Shown here: positions 44,626-53,020 of the stretch, piece after piece | Layout of the letters: each line of letters starts with the position of its first letter | Position numbering within the stretch: position 1 is the first letter of the stretch | From: Priestia koreensis | GTDB taxonomy: Bacteria; Bacillota; Bacilli; Bacillales; Bacillaceae_H | Direction: 5' to 3' | DNA length: 64,000 nt | Assembly (NCBI RefSeq): GCF_001274935.1 | Contig: NZ_LILC01000002.1 | Coordinates: 1-64,000 of the forward strand | Position numbers and translations under genes: made by a program | Notes under the pieces: generated by a model | What the model was told of the DNA's origin: nothing | What the model saw: only the letters and a program-made list of their open reading frames with translations | Database searches by the model: none

Positions 44626-46617
44626 ATGAATGTGACAGAAACGAAAAGAAAAGTAGAAATTAACGACTTATATAAATTATCAACAGCCTACGACGCTCAG
44701 CTATCTCCTGATGGAAAATCTGCTGTATATGTTGTCCGAAAAATCAATGAAGAAACCGCTCAATACGTATCCAACCTATACGTGGTTGATCTCGAAACGA
44801 AAGAAGAACGCCAATGGACATTCGGTGAACATCTTCACCAAACACCGACTTTTTCACCTGATGGAGCCATGCTTGCATTTGTTTCCAACCGTACGAAAAC
44901 AAATCAAATCTATTTACTCCCAGTCAATGGAGGAGAAGCAAAACAGCTAACCTTCTTCCACAAAGGGGCTTCTAACCCGATCTGGTCACCAGACGGTAAC
45001 ATGCTTCTCTGCTCAGCAGGTGTCAAAAGTGGAGAAACCATCCATACAAAAGAAGAACAAAACGAGAAAAAAGAACTTCAACCTCTCGTTGTGGATCGTT
45101 TAATTTATAAAGCAGATGGAAGAGGATTTATCAAGGATACATACTCTCAAATTGCTTTAATACATATTGATTCAGGCGAATCCGTACAGCTAACGCAGGG
45201 GGATCATTCATACGCTGCATCGTGCTGGTCACCTGATGGCACGGCCGTTGTTTATTCCGCTAATTTATCAGATGATCCAGATGCTGTCTTTACGTCCGAT
45301 TTGTACGTATATAACATTGATTCCAAAGAAACGGTAAATCTAACTACAGGTCAAGGGTCTTTCGGACGTGCATCCTGGTCACCAGACGGATCATACCTTG
45401 CATTTTTGGGATCACAAGAAGAAAACCAAACGGTGACAACGACAAAAATTTGGTTGTATGACTTTTCCGCTCAAAAAATGCATTGCATCACACAAGAATG
45501 GGATGTAGATGTAGAAGATGTTGGAGTAGGTGACCTGCATTCATGGAGACGAAATCCAGGATTAATATGGACAGCTGATAGCGAAGGTTTTTACTTCTTA
45601 ATGAGCGATCAAGGAAATGTCGGAGTCTATCATGGAACGGTTGAAGGTGAGTTAACACCTGTGCTGTTTGAAAACCTCCACGTGTACGATTTGAGCGTGC
45701 ATTCAAACGGGCAACAAGCCGTCGTTGGAATCAGCACACCAACATTGCCAGGAGAGTTATACACGCTGAATTTAACAAGCGGTGACAGAGAACAAATTAC
45801 CCATCTTCACGACACGTTTCTTGATGACGTGGTTCTCGCTGGAGCAGAATCCTTTACGATCAAAGCCTCAGACGGCTGGGATTTGCAGTGCTGGCTTATG
45901 AAGCCTGCCGGTTATGAAGAAGGAGAGAAATATCCGCTAATCCTTGAAATTCACGGTGGCCCTCATATGATGTACGGAAATACATTTGTGCATGAATTTC
46001 AAACGCTTACTGCAAGTGGATATGGTGTTTTATACATTAATCCAAGAGGAAGCAAAGGATATGGACAAGTCTTTGCGGATGCAGTTCGAGGGGATTACGG
46101 TGGAAAAGATTATCAGGATTTAATGGATGCTGTAGACTACGTAATTCGTGAATACGATTTCGTGGACGAAATGCGTCTTGGAGTTACAGGAGGAAGCTAC
46201 GGTGGATTTATGACGAACTGGATTGTTGGACAAACGGATCGCTTCAAAGCTGCAGTCACACAGCGTTCGATCTCAAATTGGATTAGCTTCTACGGGGTTA
46301 GTGATATCGGCTACTTCTTTACAGAACGAGAGATTAAGAGTGATCTATATGATAACATTGAAGCACTTTGGAAACATTCGCCTCTTCGTTTAGCTGACAA
46401 GGTGAATACGCCGCTTCTTATTTTACACGGAGAACTTGATTACAGATGTCCGATCGAACAGGGAGAGCAGCTATTTAATGCGCTAAAAAGAAAGGGAAAA
46501 GAAACGCGTTTTATTCGTTTCCCTGAAGCAACGCATGACCTGTCTCGAAGCGGTGATCCAAAACTACGATTGGATCGTTTAACATATATCCGCGATTGGT
46601 TCCACCAATACGTCTAA
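44626..46617 (+). CDS. yuxL: S9-family prolyl oligopeptidase/acylaminoacyl peptidase (YuxL-like)
   Basis: A 663-residue serine peptidase. The N-terminal beta-propeller shows repeats of WSPDG and FSPDG type (about residues 20-380). The C-terminal alpha/beta hydrolase has nucleophile Ser524 in GGSYGGF, Asp in LHGELDYRCP and His in EATHDLS. It probably trims short or N-blocked peptides in the cytoplasm. AAGGGGTGG and the ATG at 44626 define the start rather than the ATG at 44605. It resembles B. subtilis YuxL. Confidence 0.9.
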   Translation: MNVTETKRKVEINDLYKLSTAYDAQLSPDGKSAVYVVRKINEETAQYVSNLYVVDLETKEERQWTFGEHLHQTPTFSPDGAMLAFVSNRTKTNQIYLLPVNGGEAKQLTFFHKGASNPIWSPDGNMLLCSAGVKSGETIHTKEEQNEKKELQPLVVDRLIYKADGRGFIKDTYSQIALIHIDSGESVQLTQGDHSYAASCWSPDGTAVVYSANLSDDPDAVFTSDLYVYNIDSKETVNLTTGQGSFGRASWSPDGSYLAFLGSQEENQTVTTTKIWLYDFSAQKMHCITQEWDVDVEDVGVGDLHSWRRNPGLIWTADSEGFYFLMSDQGNVGVYHGTVEGELTPVLFENLHVYDLSVHSNGQQAVVGISTPTLPGELYTLNLTSGDREQITHLHDTFLDDVVLAGAESFTIKASDGWDLQCWLMKPAGYEEGEKYPLILEIHGGPHMMYGNTFVHEFQTLTASGYGVLYINPRGSKGYGQVFADAVRGDYGGKDYQDLMDAVDYVIREYDFVDEMRLGVTGGSYGGFMTNWIVGQTDRFKAAVTQRSISNWISFYGVSDIGYFFTEREIKSDLYDNIEALWKHSPLRLADKVNTPLLILHGELDYRCPIEQGEQLFNALKRKGKETRFIRFPEATHDLSRSGDPKLRLDRLTYIRDWFHQYV

Positions 46618-46693
46618 AGGATCTTCAATGAATTGTGTTTAATCGCCTCCCTGAAAAGGGAGACGTGCATAACAGCGCAAGGAGAATAAATGA

Positions 46694-47314
46694 ATGAACT
46701 GGGAGACAATTCAACACGTTTTCTCAATGGATTACATGCTAAAGTTACTTAGCGATTATCGTTCACTCGGAGCAATCCCCGCCATTTTATTGTTGATGCT
46801 CGAAGCTTTTATTCCCATTTTGCCACTTGTCGCGTTTGTAATAGCAAATGCAGCAGCATTCGGCTTATGGGGTGGGTTTCTCATTTCGTGGGGAGGGGCG
46901 TGCTTAGGATCTTTACTCGTTTTCTTGTTAATTAGAAAATTTGGCAGGCAACGATTTTTTCGCTTTTTAAGTCATCATTCAGGCGTAAAGCGAATAATGA
47001 ACTGGATTGAACAACATGGTTTTGGTCCTATTTTTCTATTGCTGTGTTTTCCTTTTACACCGTCTGCGGCCATTAATGTGGTTGCGGGCCTTTCAAAAGT
47101 GAGCATTATGCAGTTCATGCTAGCAGTACTAAGTGGAAAAATGGTGATGATCTTTATGATTAGTTTTATTGGAGCGGATCTTTCTTCATTTGTGAGGCAA
47201 CCATTTAAAGCGGTCATTGTCGCCGTTGTGATCTTCGTTCTATGGTTTGTGGGAAAACGAGTAGAAGCGAGATTAAATAAAACAACAAATGAAAAAATAA
47301 AGGAAGTGAGCTGA
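46694..47314 (+). CDS. yhjE: TVP38/TMEM64 (DedA-like) membrane protein
   Basis: A 206-residue membrane protein with SNARE-associated/VTT domain features: LLMLEAFIPILPLVAFVIAN, GGACLGSLLVFLLIRKFGR and FPFTPSAAINVVAGLS. It resembles B. subtilis YhjE; family members influence membrane lipid distribution and some transport, without a settled role here. AAGGAG lies 9 bases before the ATG at 46694, and a CTCCCT/AGGGAG hairpin precedes it. No signal-peptidase gene (sipV) follows as in B. subtilis. Confidence 0.8.
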   Translation: MNWETIQHVFSMDYMLKLLSDYRSLGAIPAILLLMLEAFIPILPLVAFVIANAAAFGLWGGFLISWGGACLGSLLVFLLIRKFGRQRFFRFLSHHSGVKRIMNWIEQHGFGPIFLLLCFPFTPSAAINVVAGLSKVSIMQFMLAVLSGKMVMIFMISFIGADLSSFVRQPFKAVIVAVVIFVLWFVGKRVEARLNKTTNEKIKEVS

Positions 47315-47339
47315 GCAGGTATACTGTTCAGCTTTATCT

Positions 47340-47368
47340 TTGTAAAATTGAGGGAAAAGTACTACAAT
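47340..47368 (+). promoter_or_regulatory. promoter upstream of the hydrolase/reductase operon
   Basis: TTGTAA (47340-47345), 17 bases, TACAAT (47363-47368), about 237 bases before the hydrolase start. Confidence 0.65.
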
Positions 47369-47374
47369 AAATTT

Positions 47375-47389
47375 ATGTAAACGTTTTCT
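47375..47389 (+). promoter_or_regulatory. CcpA-binding cre site
   Basis: ATGTAAACGTTTTCT fits WTGNAANCGNWNNCW at every position. It starts 6 bases after the -10 box, covering the transcription start, where CcpA normally represses. Confidence 0.8.
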
Positions 47390-47604
47390 TTACACGGTTT
47401 TATTCTGAATGACCGTGAAATAAATACAGATAAGATTAAGATACGGGAACGTGTACAAAGGTCGTCTAGACAAGTGAGGATTTACATAAAATAGGGTAAA
47501 TAGATAACTAAACGAATGCATTTGTTCATAGAATGAATAGAATGCTTGAATGGACAACTTCATGATTTGCACCCAGAGAACTTGAATGAAGAGGGGGAGC
47601 ATGG

Positions 47605-48528
47605 ATGAGTACAATAACGTTGAAGAAGGTAGATATAGCTAATGGTGAAACAATTTCGTACCGTGAGCGTGAAGGCGGCGAACAGGTGGTTATTCTCGTA
47701 CATGGGAATATGACGTCTTCGAAACACTGGGATGTAGTGCTTGAGGCGATGCCATCACAATTTAAGCTTTACGCGATTGATTTAAGGGGATTCGGTTTAT
47801 CTACGTATCACGAGCCTATTAAACGCATCAAAGATTTCTCAGATGATTTAAGGCTTTTTGTTGATGAACTTCATTTGCAGAATTTTAGTTTAGTAGGATG
47901 GTCCACAGGTGGAGCCGTATGCATGCAATTTGTAGGTGAACATCCAGGATATTGTGACAAGCTGATCTTGCTAGCTTCCGCTTCAACAAGAGGTTATCCA
48001 CTTTATGCGATCGGCGAGAACGGAACATTTGATGTATCAAAACGGTTAAAAACGTATGAAGATGTACAAACATATCCTAATTCATCTACCGCCGTTCAAC
48101 ACGCGTTTGATACGGGAAATCGTGAATTTTTTAGAAGTGTTTGGAATACGGTTATTTACCGGACGCATCAGCCAGAGCAGCGTAGATACGAAGAATATTT
48201 AGATGATATGCTGACACAGCGCAATCTGTTAGAAGTTAATCATTCGTTAAATACGTTTAATATTAGCCATCACGATCATGAAGCAGCAAAGGGGACAGGG
48301 ATTGTAAATCATATTACGATTCCAACGCTTGTATTAAGAGGAGACCAAGATTTAGTGGTCACGAAAGAGATGACGGATGAAATTTTAGAGGATCTAGGAT
48401 CGAATGCCATTTTTTACTCACTAACAGGCTGTGGACATTCACCGCTTATCGATGATTTAGAACAGCTCATTCATCAAATAGCGTCATTCGTTAACCAAGG
48501 GGGAATTGTAGATGAGATTAGAAAATAA
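47605..48528 (+). CDS. alpha/beta-hydrolase
   Basis: A 307-residue alpha/beta-fold hydrolase. HGNMTSSKHWD is the oxyanion region near residue 34, nucleophile Ser100 lies in GWSTGG, Asp in LRGDQD and His in GCGHSP. No signal peptide, so cytoplasmic. The substrate (ester, lactone or other) is unknown. GAGGGGGAGC precedes the ATG. It overlaps the following reductase gene by 17 bases, so the two probably act in one catabolite-repressed pathway. Confidence 0.85.
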   Translation: MSTITLKKVDIANGETISYREREGGEQVVILVHGNMTSSKHWDVVLEAMPSQFKLYAIDLRGFGLSTYHEPIKRIKDFSDDLRLFVDELHLQNFSLVGWSTGGAVCMQFVGEHPGYCDKLILLASASTRGYPLYAIGENGTFDVSKRLKTYEDVQTYPNSSTAVQHAFDTGNREFFRSVWNTVIYRTHQPEQRRYEEYLDDMLTQRNLLEVNHSLNTFNISHHDHEAAKGTGIVNHITIPTLVLRGDQDLVVTKEMTDEILEDLGSNAIFYSLTGCGHSPLIDDLEQLIHQIASFVNQGGIVDEIRK

Positions 48529-49252
48529 AGTAGCACTTATTACAGGAGCAGCAAATGGGCTTGGCTTAGAGGCAGCCAAAGTGTTTGTGAAGGAAGGGGC
48601 ACGAGTTGCGCTCGCAGATTTTAATGAAGAGCTTGGAAAAAAAGAAGCAGAAGCATTAAAAGAACAAGGTGGAGACGTTGAGTTTTTTCAAGTGAACGTA
48701 GCGGATCGACAAAGCGTCGACGAGTTAGTGAAAAATGTTGTGGATCGCTTTACGAAAATTGACATTTTAATCAACAATGCAGGAATTACGCGTGATGCCG
48801 TGCTAACGAAGATGAAGACAGAAGAATTCCAGCAGGTCATTGATGTAAACTTAACAGGTGTATTTCACTGTACGCAAGCGGTTGTCCCTTATATGGTGGC
48901 GCAAGAAAGCGGGAAAATTATCAATACTTCCTCCGTTTCAGGGATATATGGGAACGTTGGGCAAACGAATTACGCGGCGTCAAAAGCGGGTGTTGTTGGG
49001 ATGACAAAGTCTTGGGCAAAAGAGCTTGGACGAAAAGGAATTAATGTAAATGCAGTCGCACCAGGCTTTATTGAAACGAACATGGTCAAGACGGTTCCGC
49101 AAAAAGTCATCGATCAATTAACAGCAACTATTCCACTGCAAAAGCTAGGACAGCCCTCTGATATTGCATATGCGTATTTATATCTTGCATCAGCAGAATC
49201 CAACTATGTAAATGGGACGGTTCTTCACGTTGATGGCGGTATTATGATGTAA
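48512..49252 (+). CDS. short-chain dehydrogenase/reductase (FabG-like)
   Basis: A 246-residue classical SDR. The Rossmann motif TGAANGLG lies at residues 11-18, NNAGITRDAV near 88, catalytic Ser in SSVSG with YAASK (Tyr and Lys) near 153-157, and VAPGFIETNM near 185. It is closest to 3-oxoacyl-ACP or acetoacetyl-CoA reductases; which substrate is used cannot be said. This is probably a FabG paralogue serving the adjacent hydrolase, because no other fatty-acid synthesis genes are near. A terminator follows. Confidence 0.9.
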   Translation: MRLENKVALITGAANGLGLEAAKVFVKEGARVALADFNEELGKKEAEALKEQGGDVEFFQVNVADRQSVDELVKNVVDRFTKIDILINNAGITRDAVLTKMKTEEFQQVIDVNLTGVFHCTQAVVPYMVAQESGKIINTSSVSGIYGNVGQTNYAASKAGVVGMTKSWAKELGRKGINVNAVAPGFIETNMVKTVPQKVIDQLTATIPLQKLGQPSDIAYAYLYLASAESNYVNGTVLHVDGGIMM

Positions 49253-49266
49253 GGAAATAAGATCAA

Positions 49267-49296
49267 AAGACTTCTCCATGCAGAAGTCTTTTTTTG
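49267..49296 (+). terminator. terminator after the SDR gene
   Basis: AAGACTTCT/AGAAGTCTT with a 6-base loop and seven T residues. Confidence 0.9.
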
Positions 49297-49328
49297 TTGG
49301 GTAAGTTTTGGAGAGGAAAATGTGTACA

Positions 49329-49358
49329 TTGGAAATTCATCATCAACTGCAGTAAAAT
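49329..49358 (+). promoter_or_regulatory. addB promoter
   Basis: TTGGAA (49329-49334), 18 bases, TAAAAT (49353-49358). Expected start near 49365, at the foot of the next hairpin. A second TAAAAT lies near 49482. Confidence 0.5.
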
Positions 49359-49368
49359 AGAGGTAAGA

Positions 49369-49416
49369 GAAGCGGCTCAAACGCTCGTTAAGATTCGAAG
49401 CGTTTGATGCCGCTTC
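49369..49416 (+). promoter_or_regulatory. long 5' hairpin of the addB leader
   Basis: GAAGCGGC plus CAAACGC pair with GCGTTTG plus GCCGCTTC, with one small bulge and a 15-base loop. No T run follows, so it is not an ordinary terminator. It would lie at the extreme 5' end of the addB transcript, roughly 100 bases before the start codon. Confidence 0.65.
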
Positions 49417-49516
49417 ATTTGCCGAATTGAAAAAATTGTACCAACAATAAGATTAACCATTTTTGGTGGAGCTTTTTCTTTAAAATAGAGAGAAGAATAA
49501 GTTGGGAGGGGACGAA

Positions 49517-52500
49517 ATGGCCGTTCAGTTTTTAATTGGTCGCTCAGGAAGCGGGAAAACACACCTGTTCATGGATGACATTCGTAAGCAGTCCAAAGAC
49601 GATCCGTTTGGTGATCCGTTAATTTATATAGCGCCTGAACAAATGACGCATCAGCTCGAATATGAGTTTGTTCGTGACGAAGACCTTGCGGGAATGATTC
49701 GCGCGCATGTATTTAGCTTTCGTACGTTGACGCCACGAATTTTACAGGAAGTAGGAGGTTTCAGCCGCCAGCACATCACCCAGACGGGAATGAAAATGAT
49801 GCTTCGTAAAATTTTAGAGAAGCGGAAAGAAGAGCTACGCGTTTTTAGTAAAGCAGCCGAAAAGCCAGGATTTTTAACGCACTTAGAACAGATGGTGACG
49901 GAATTCAAGCGCTACTGCGTTTCAGGTGAGATGCTAAGCGATCAAATTCAGCAGCTCGCAGACGATGGTGACAAGGTACTTGCTGATAAGCTTCAAGATT
50001 TGTCCGTTATTTATGGAGATCTTGACACGCAACTTGCTGATAAGTATGTCGGAACAGAGGATCAGCTTCGTTTGTTGGCTGAAAAGATTCCTGAATCATC
50101 GTATTTACGAGAGGCCACTGTGTATATCGATGGATTCCATATGTTTACGCCACAAGAAATAGAAGTGGTGGGTCAACTAATGAAAACGTCTAAGGATGTC
50201 TTTATTTCATTAACGGGCGATCGCGTGTATGATCAGCCATTTATTAATGAGTTAGATCTATTTCATGTAACGGCGCAAACCTATCATCAGCTTCATCAAG
50301 TCGCAATGGAGCATGGTGTTGAGGTCAAAGGTGCTCATGTATTGGAAGAATCCCGACGCTACAGTGAACATGAAGGACTGTATTATTTAGAACGATTTTT
50401 CGATGATCGTGCCATTGGTTCTTTCCAACGTGAAACGGAGGATATCGAGTTGCTTCCTGCTGCTAATCGCCGAGCAGAGGTTGAGGGGATTGCGAGAAAA
50501 ATACAGGCGTTTGTTCGTGAAAACAACTATCGCTACCGTGATATTGCGATCATGATACGTAACACACCTGACTATCAAGATTTATTTGATGTCGTGTTCA
50601 AAGATTACGAGATTCCTTATTTTATTGACCAGAAGAAAGCGATGTTTCATCATCCACTAGTTGAGCTTATTCGCTCCTCCTTGGAAGTAGCACGAGGGTC
50701 ATGGCGCTATGAGACGATTTTTAGAGCGGTAAAGACAGACTTGTTATTTCCGGTAAAAGCGAATTATCAAAAGCTTCGTGAGGAAATGGACGTGTTTGAG
50801 AATTATGCACTTGCTTACGGAATTAACGGAAAGCGCTGGACGAACTCAGAGCGTTGGACGTATCGCCGTTATCGATCACTCGAGGATATGGATGTTCCAC
50901 AGACAGAAGAGGAGCTTCGGTTTGAAGATAAAATAAACGAATTGCGTGAGCTGATTGTAACGCCTATTCATACGTTACAAAAACGTCTAAAAAAAGCAAA
51001 AACGGGACGTGAACTTACAGAAGCTCTTTTCAACTATTTAACCGAGCTGAAGATCCCGAAGAAAATGCAGCGTCTGCAGGAAGCAGCTGTTGAAAACGGC
51101 GATCTGCGCCTTGCAAAAGAACACGATCAGGCATGGGAATCTGTTCTGGAGCTGATGGATCAGTTTGTTGAAATGATGGGGGATGAAAAGATTTCCCTTA
51201 CGTTATTTACTGACATTATGGAAGCAGGGCTTGAGAGCATGGAGTTTGCCCTCGTTCCACCAGCCATGGATCAAGTGCTCATTGCGAACGTGGAACGGTC
51301 TCGTTTGCCAGACGTTAAAATGACGTTTATCGTGGGCTTTAATGAAGGGGTATTCCCGGCTAAGCCACAAGGTGACGGTGTACTTTCGGATCAAGAAAGG
51401 GAGCAGCTTCTAGATTCTGGCGTCCAGCTGGCAGCAGGAACGAGAAAGCGACTGTTTGAAGAGCAGTTTCTTATTTATTTAGCTACCTCGAGTCCATCTG
51501 AACGCTTGTGCATCAGTTACCCGCTTGCAAATGAAGAAGGAAAAACGATGCTGGCATCTATGTATGTTAACCGAATCAAAGAAATGTTTCCGGTCGTGAA
51601 GGAAACATTCCTTGTACAAGATCCAGGAAATGTACCTGATGATGAGCAAATTCATTTCGTCTCGAATCCACGAACGACTCTTGCGTATCTTGCAGGGCAA
51701 ATGCAGGCGTGGAAGCGACAGTATCCAATGAGCGATATTTGGTGGAGTGCATATAACCACTTGATAGAAAAAGATCAACTGTGGAAGCTCTATAGCCATC
51801 GTGTATTGAGCGCGTTGTTTTACAAAAATGAAGCAAAGCGACTTACAAAAGAGACAAGCTATCACTTGTATGGAAAGCATATTCAGGCAAGCGTATCACG
51901 CATGGAGAAATATCAAGCGTGTCCGTTCTCCCATTTTGCTTCACATGGATTGCGTTTAAAAGAACGAAAAGCGTTTAAACTTGCGGCGCCTGATATCGGT
52001 GAATTGTTCCATGCGGCGTTAAAAATGATTTCCGAACAGCTTCGTAACGATCAAAAGGACTGGCGTCAGTTGACGAAAAAAGATTGCCAAACGCTCTCGT
52101 TAAATGCTGTGAATGAGCTGGCGCCGCGTTTGCAAAATGAAATCTTGCTAAGTTCAAATCGCCATCATTATCTGAAGCATAAGCTGCAACAAATCATTGA
52201 AAGAGCATCAATGATTTTAAGTGAGCATGCAAAAGCGAGTGGGTTTGAACCAATCGGCTTAGAAATGGCCTTTGGTCCAGATGGTGATCTTCCATCCATT
52301 CAGTTTGAGCTTCCAAACGGACAAACGATGGAGCTTATTGGTCGTATTGACCGCGTTGATAAAGCAGAAAGCTCAAAAGGTCTGCTTTTACGGATTATTG
52401 ACTATAAGTCCAGTGATAAGGCATTGAACCTTGTCGAAGTTTATTATGGTTTGGCGCTCCAAATGCTTGCTTATTTAGATGTGGTCGTTACGTATGCAGA

Positions 52501-53020
52501 AAAGCTCGTAGAAAACGGACATGGAGCGCTTCCGGCAGGAGTTTTATACTTCCACGTTCATAATCCAATGATTAATAGTTCAAAGTCGATGACCATTGAT
52601 CAAATTGAAGAAGAGCTATTTAAAAAGTTTAAGATGAAAGGTCTTTTATTAGGAGATGAAGAGTCCGTTCGCCTTATGGACCAATCGCTTGAGAGCGGTC
52701 ATTCGAAGATTGTTTCGGCTGGAATAAAAGGCTCGGGCGAATTTTATTCAAATTCATCTGTTGCAAGCCAAGAAGAATTTAGCTATTTGCGTGGATATAT
52801 GCGTAACAAATTCCAAGAAATCGGTACAAATATTACGGATGGTGTGGTCGATATTGCACCTTACAAACTAAAAGATCGTACGCCATGTGAATTTTGTTCC
52901 TATCGATCTGTTTGTCAGTTTGATCAGGCGATGGAGGAGAATGAGCACCGTGTACTGCCTGTTGAAAAGAGTGCAACCATACTAGACAAAATTCGAGAGG
53001 AGGGCTACAAAATTGACTAA
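49517..53020 (+). CDS. addB: helicase-nuclease subunit AddB
   Basis: A 1167-residue subunit of the AddAB helicase-nuclease that resects double-strand breaks for RecA. Walker A GRSGSGKT is at residues 8-15. The C-terminal RecB-like nuclease contains GRIDRVD and IDYKSS, and four cysteines (C802, C1124, C1127, C1133) match the iron-sulfur cluster of B. subtilis AddB. Length is normal. GGGAGGGG and the ATG at 49517 set the start. It overlaps addA by 8 bases. Confidence 0.97.
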   Translation: MAVQFLIGRSGSGKTHLFMDDIRKQSKDDPFGDPLIYIAPEQMTHQLEYEFVRDEDLAGMIRAHVFSFRTLTPRILQEVGGFSRQHITQTGMKMMLRKILEKRKEELRVFSKAAEKPGFLTHLEQMVTEFKRYCVSGEMLSDQIQQLADDGDKVLADKLQDLSVIYGDLDTQLADKYVGTEDQLRLLAEKIPESSYLREATVYIDGFHMFTPQEIEVVGQLMKTSKDVFISLTGDRVYDQPFINELDLFHVTAQTYHQLHQVAMEHGVEVKGAHVLEESRRYSEHEGLYYLERFFDDRAIGSFQRETEDIELLPAANRRAEVEGIARKIQAFVRENNYRYRDIAIMIRNTPDYQDLFDVVFKDYEIPYFIDQKKAMFHHPLVELIRSSLEVARGSWRYETIFRAVKTDLLFPVKANYQKLREEMDVFENYALAYGINGKRWTNSERWTYRRYRSLEDMDVPQTEEELRFEDKINELRELIVTPIHTLQKRLKKAKTGRELTEALFNYLTELKIPKKMQRLQEAAVENGDLRLAKEHDQAWESVLELMDQFVEMMGDEKISLTLFTDIMEAGLESMEFALVPPAMDQVLIANVERSRLPDVKMTFIVGFNEGVFPAKPQGDGVLSDQEREQLLDSGVQLAAGTRKRLFEEQFLIYLATSSPSERLCISYPLANEEGKTMLASMYVNRIKEMFPVVKETFLVQDPGNVPDDEQIHFVSNPRTTLAYLAGQMQAWKRQYPMSDIWWSAYNHLIEKDQLWKLYSHRVLSALFYKNEAKRLTKETSYHLYGKHIQASVSRMEKYQACPFSHFASHGLRLKERKAFKLAAPDIGELFHAALKMISEQLRNDQKDWRQLTKKDCQTLSLNAVNELAPRLQNEILLSSNRHHYLKHKLQQIIERASMILSEHAKASGFEPIGLEMAFGPDGDLPSIQFELPNGQTMELIGRIDRVDKAESSKGLLLRIIDYKSSDKALNLVEVYYGLALQMLAYLDVVVTYAEKLVENGHGALPAGVLYFHVHNPMINSSKSMTIDQIEEELFKKFKMKGLLLGDEESVRLMDQSLESGHSKIVSAGIKGSGEFYSNSSVASQEEFSYLRGYMRNKFQEIGTNITDGVVDIAPYKLKDRTPCEFCSYRSVCQFDQAMEENEHRVLPVEKSATILDKIREEGYKID

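Noticed and set aside
48512..49252. PhaB acetoacetyl-CoA reductase of a PHB cluster
   Set aside because: No phaP, phaQ, phaR or phaC gene adjoins it; SDR sequence alone cannot separate PhaB from FabG paralogues.
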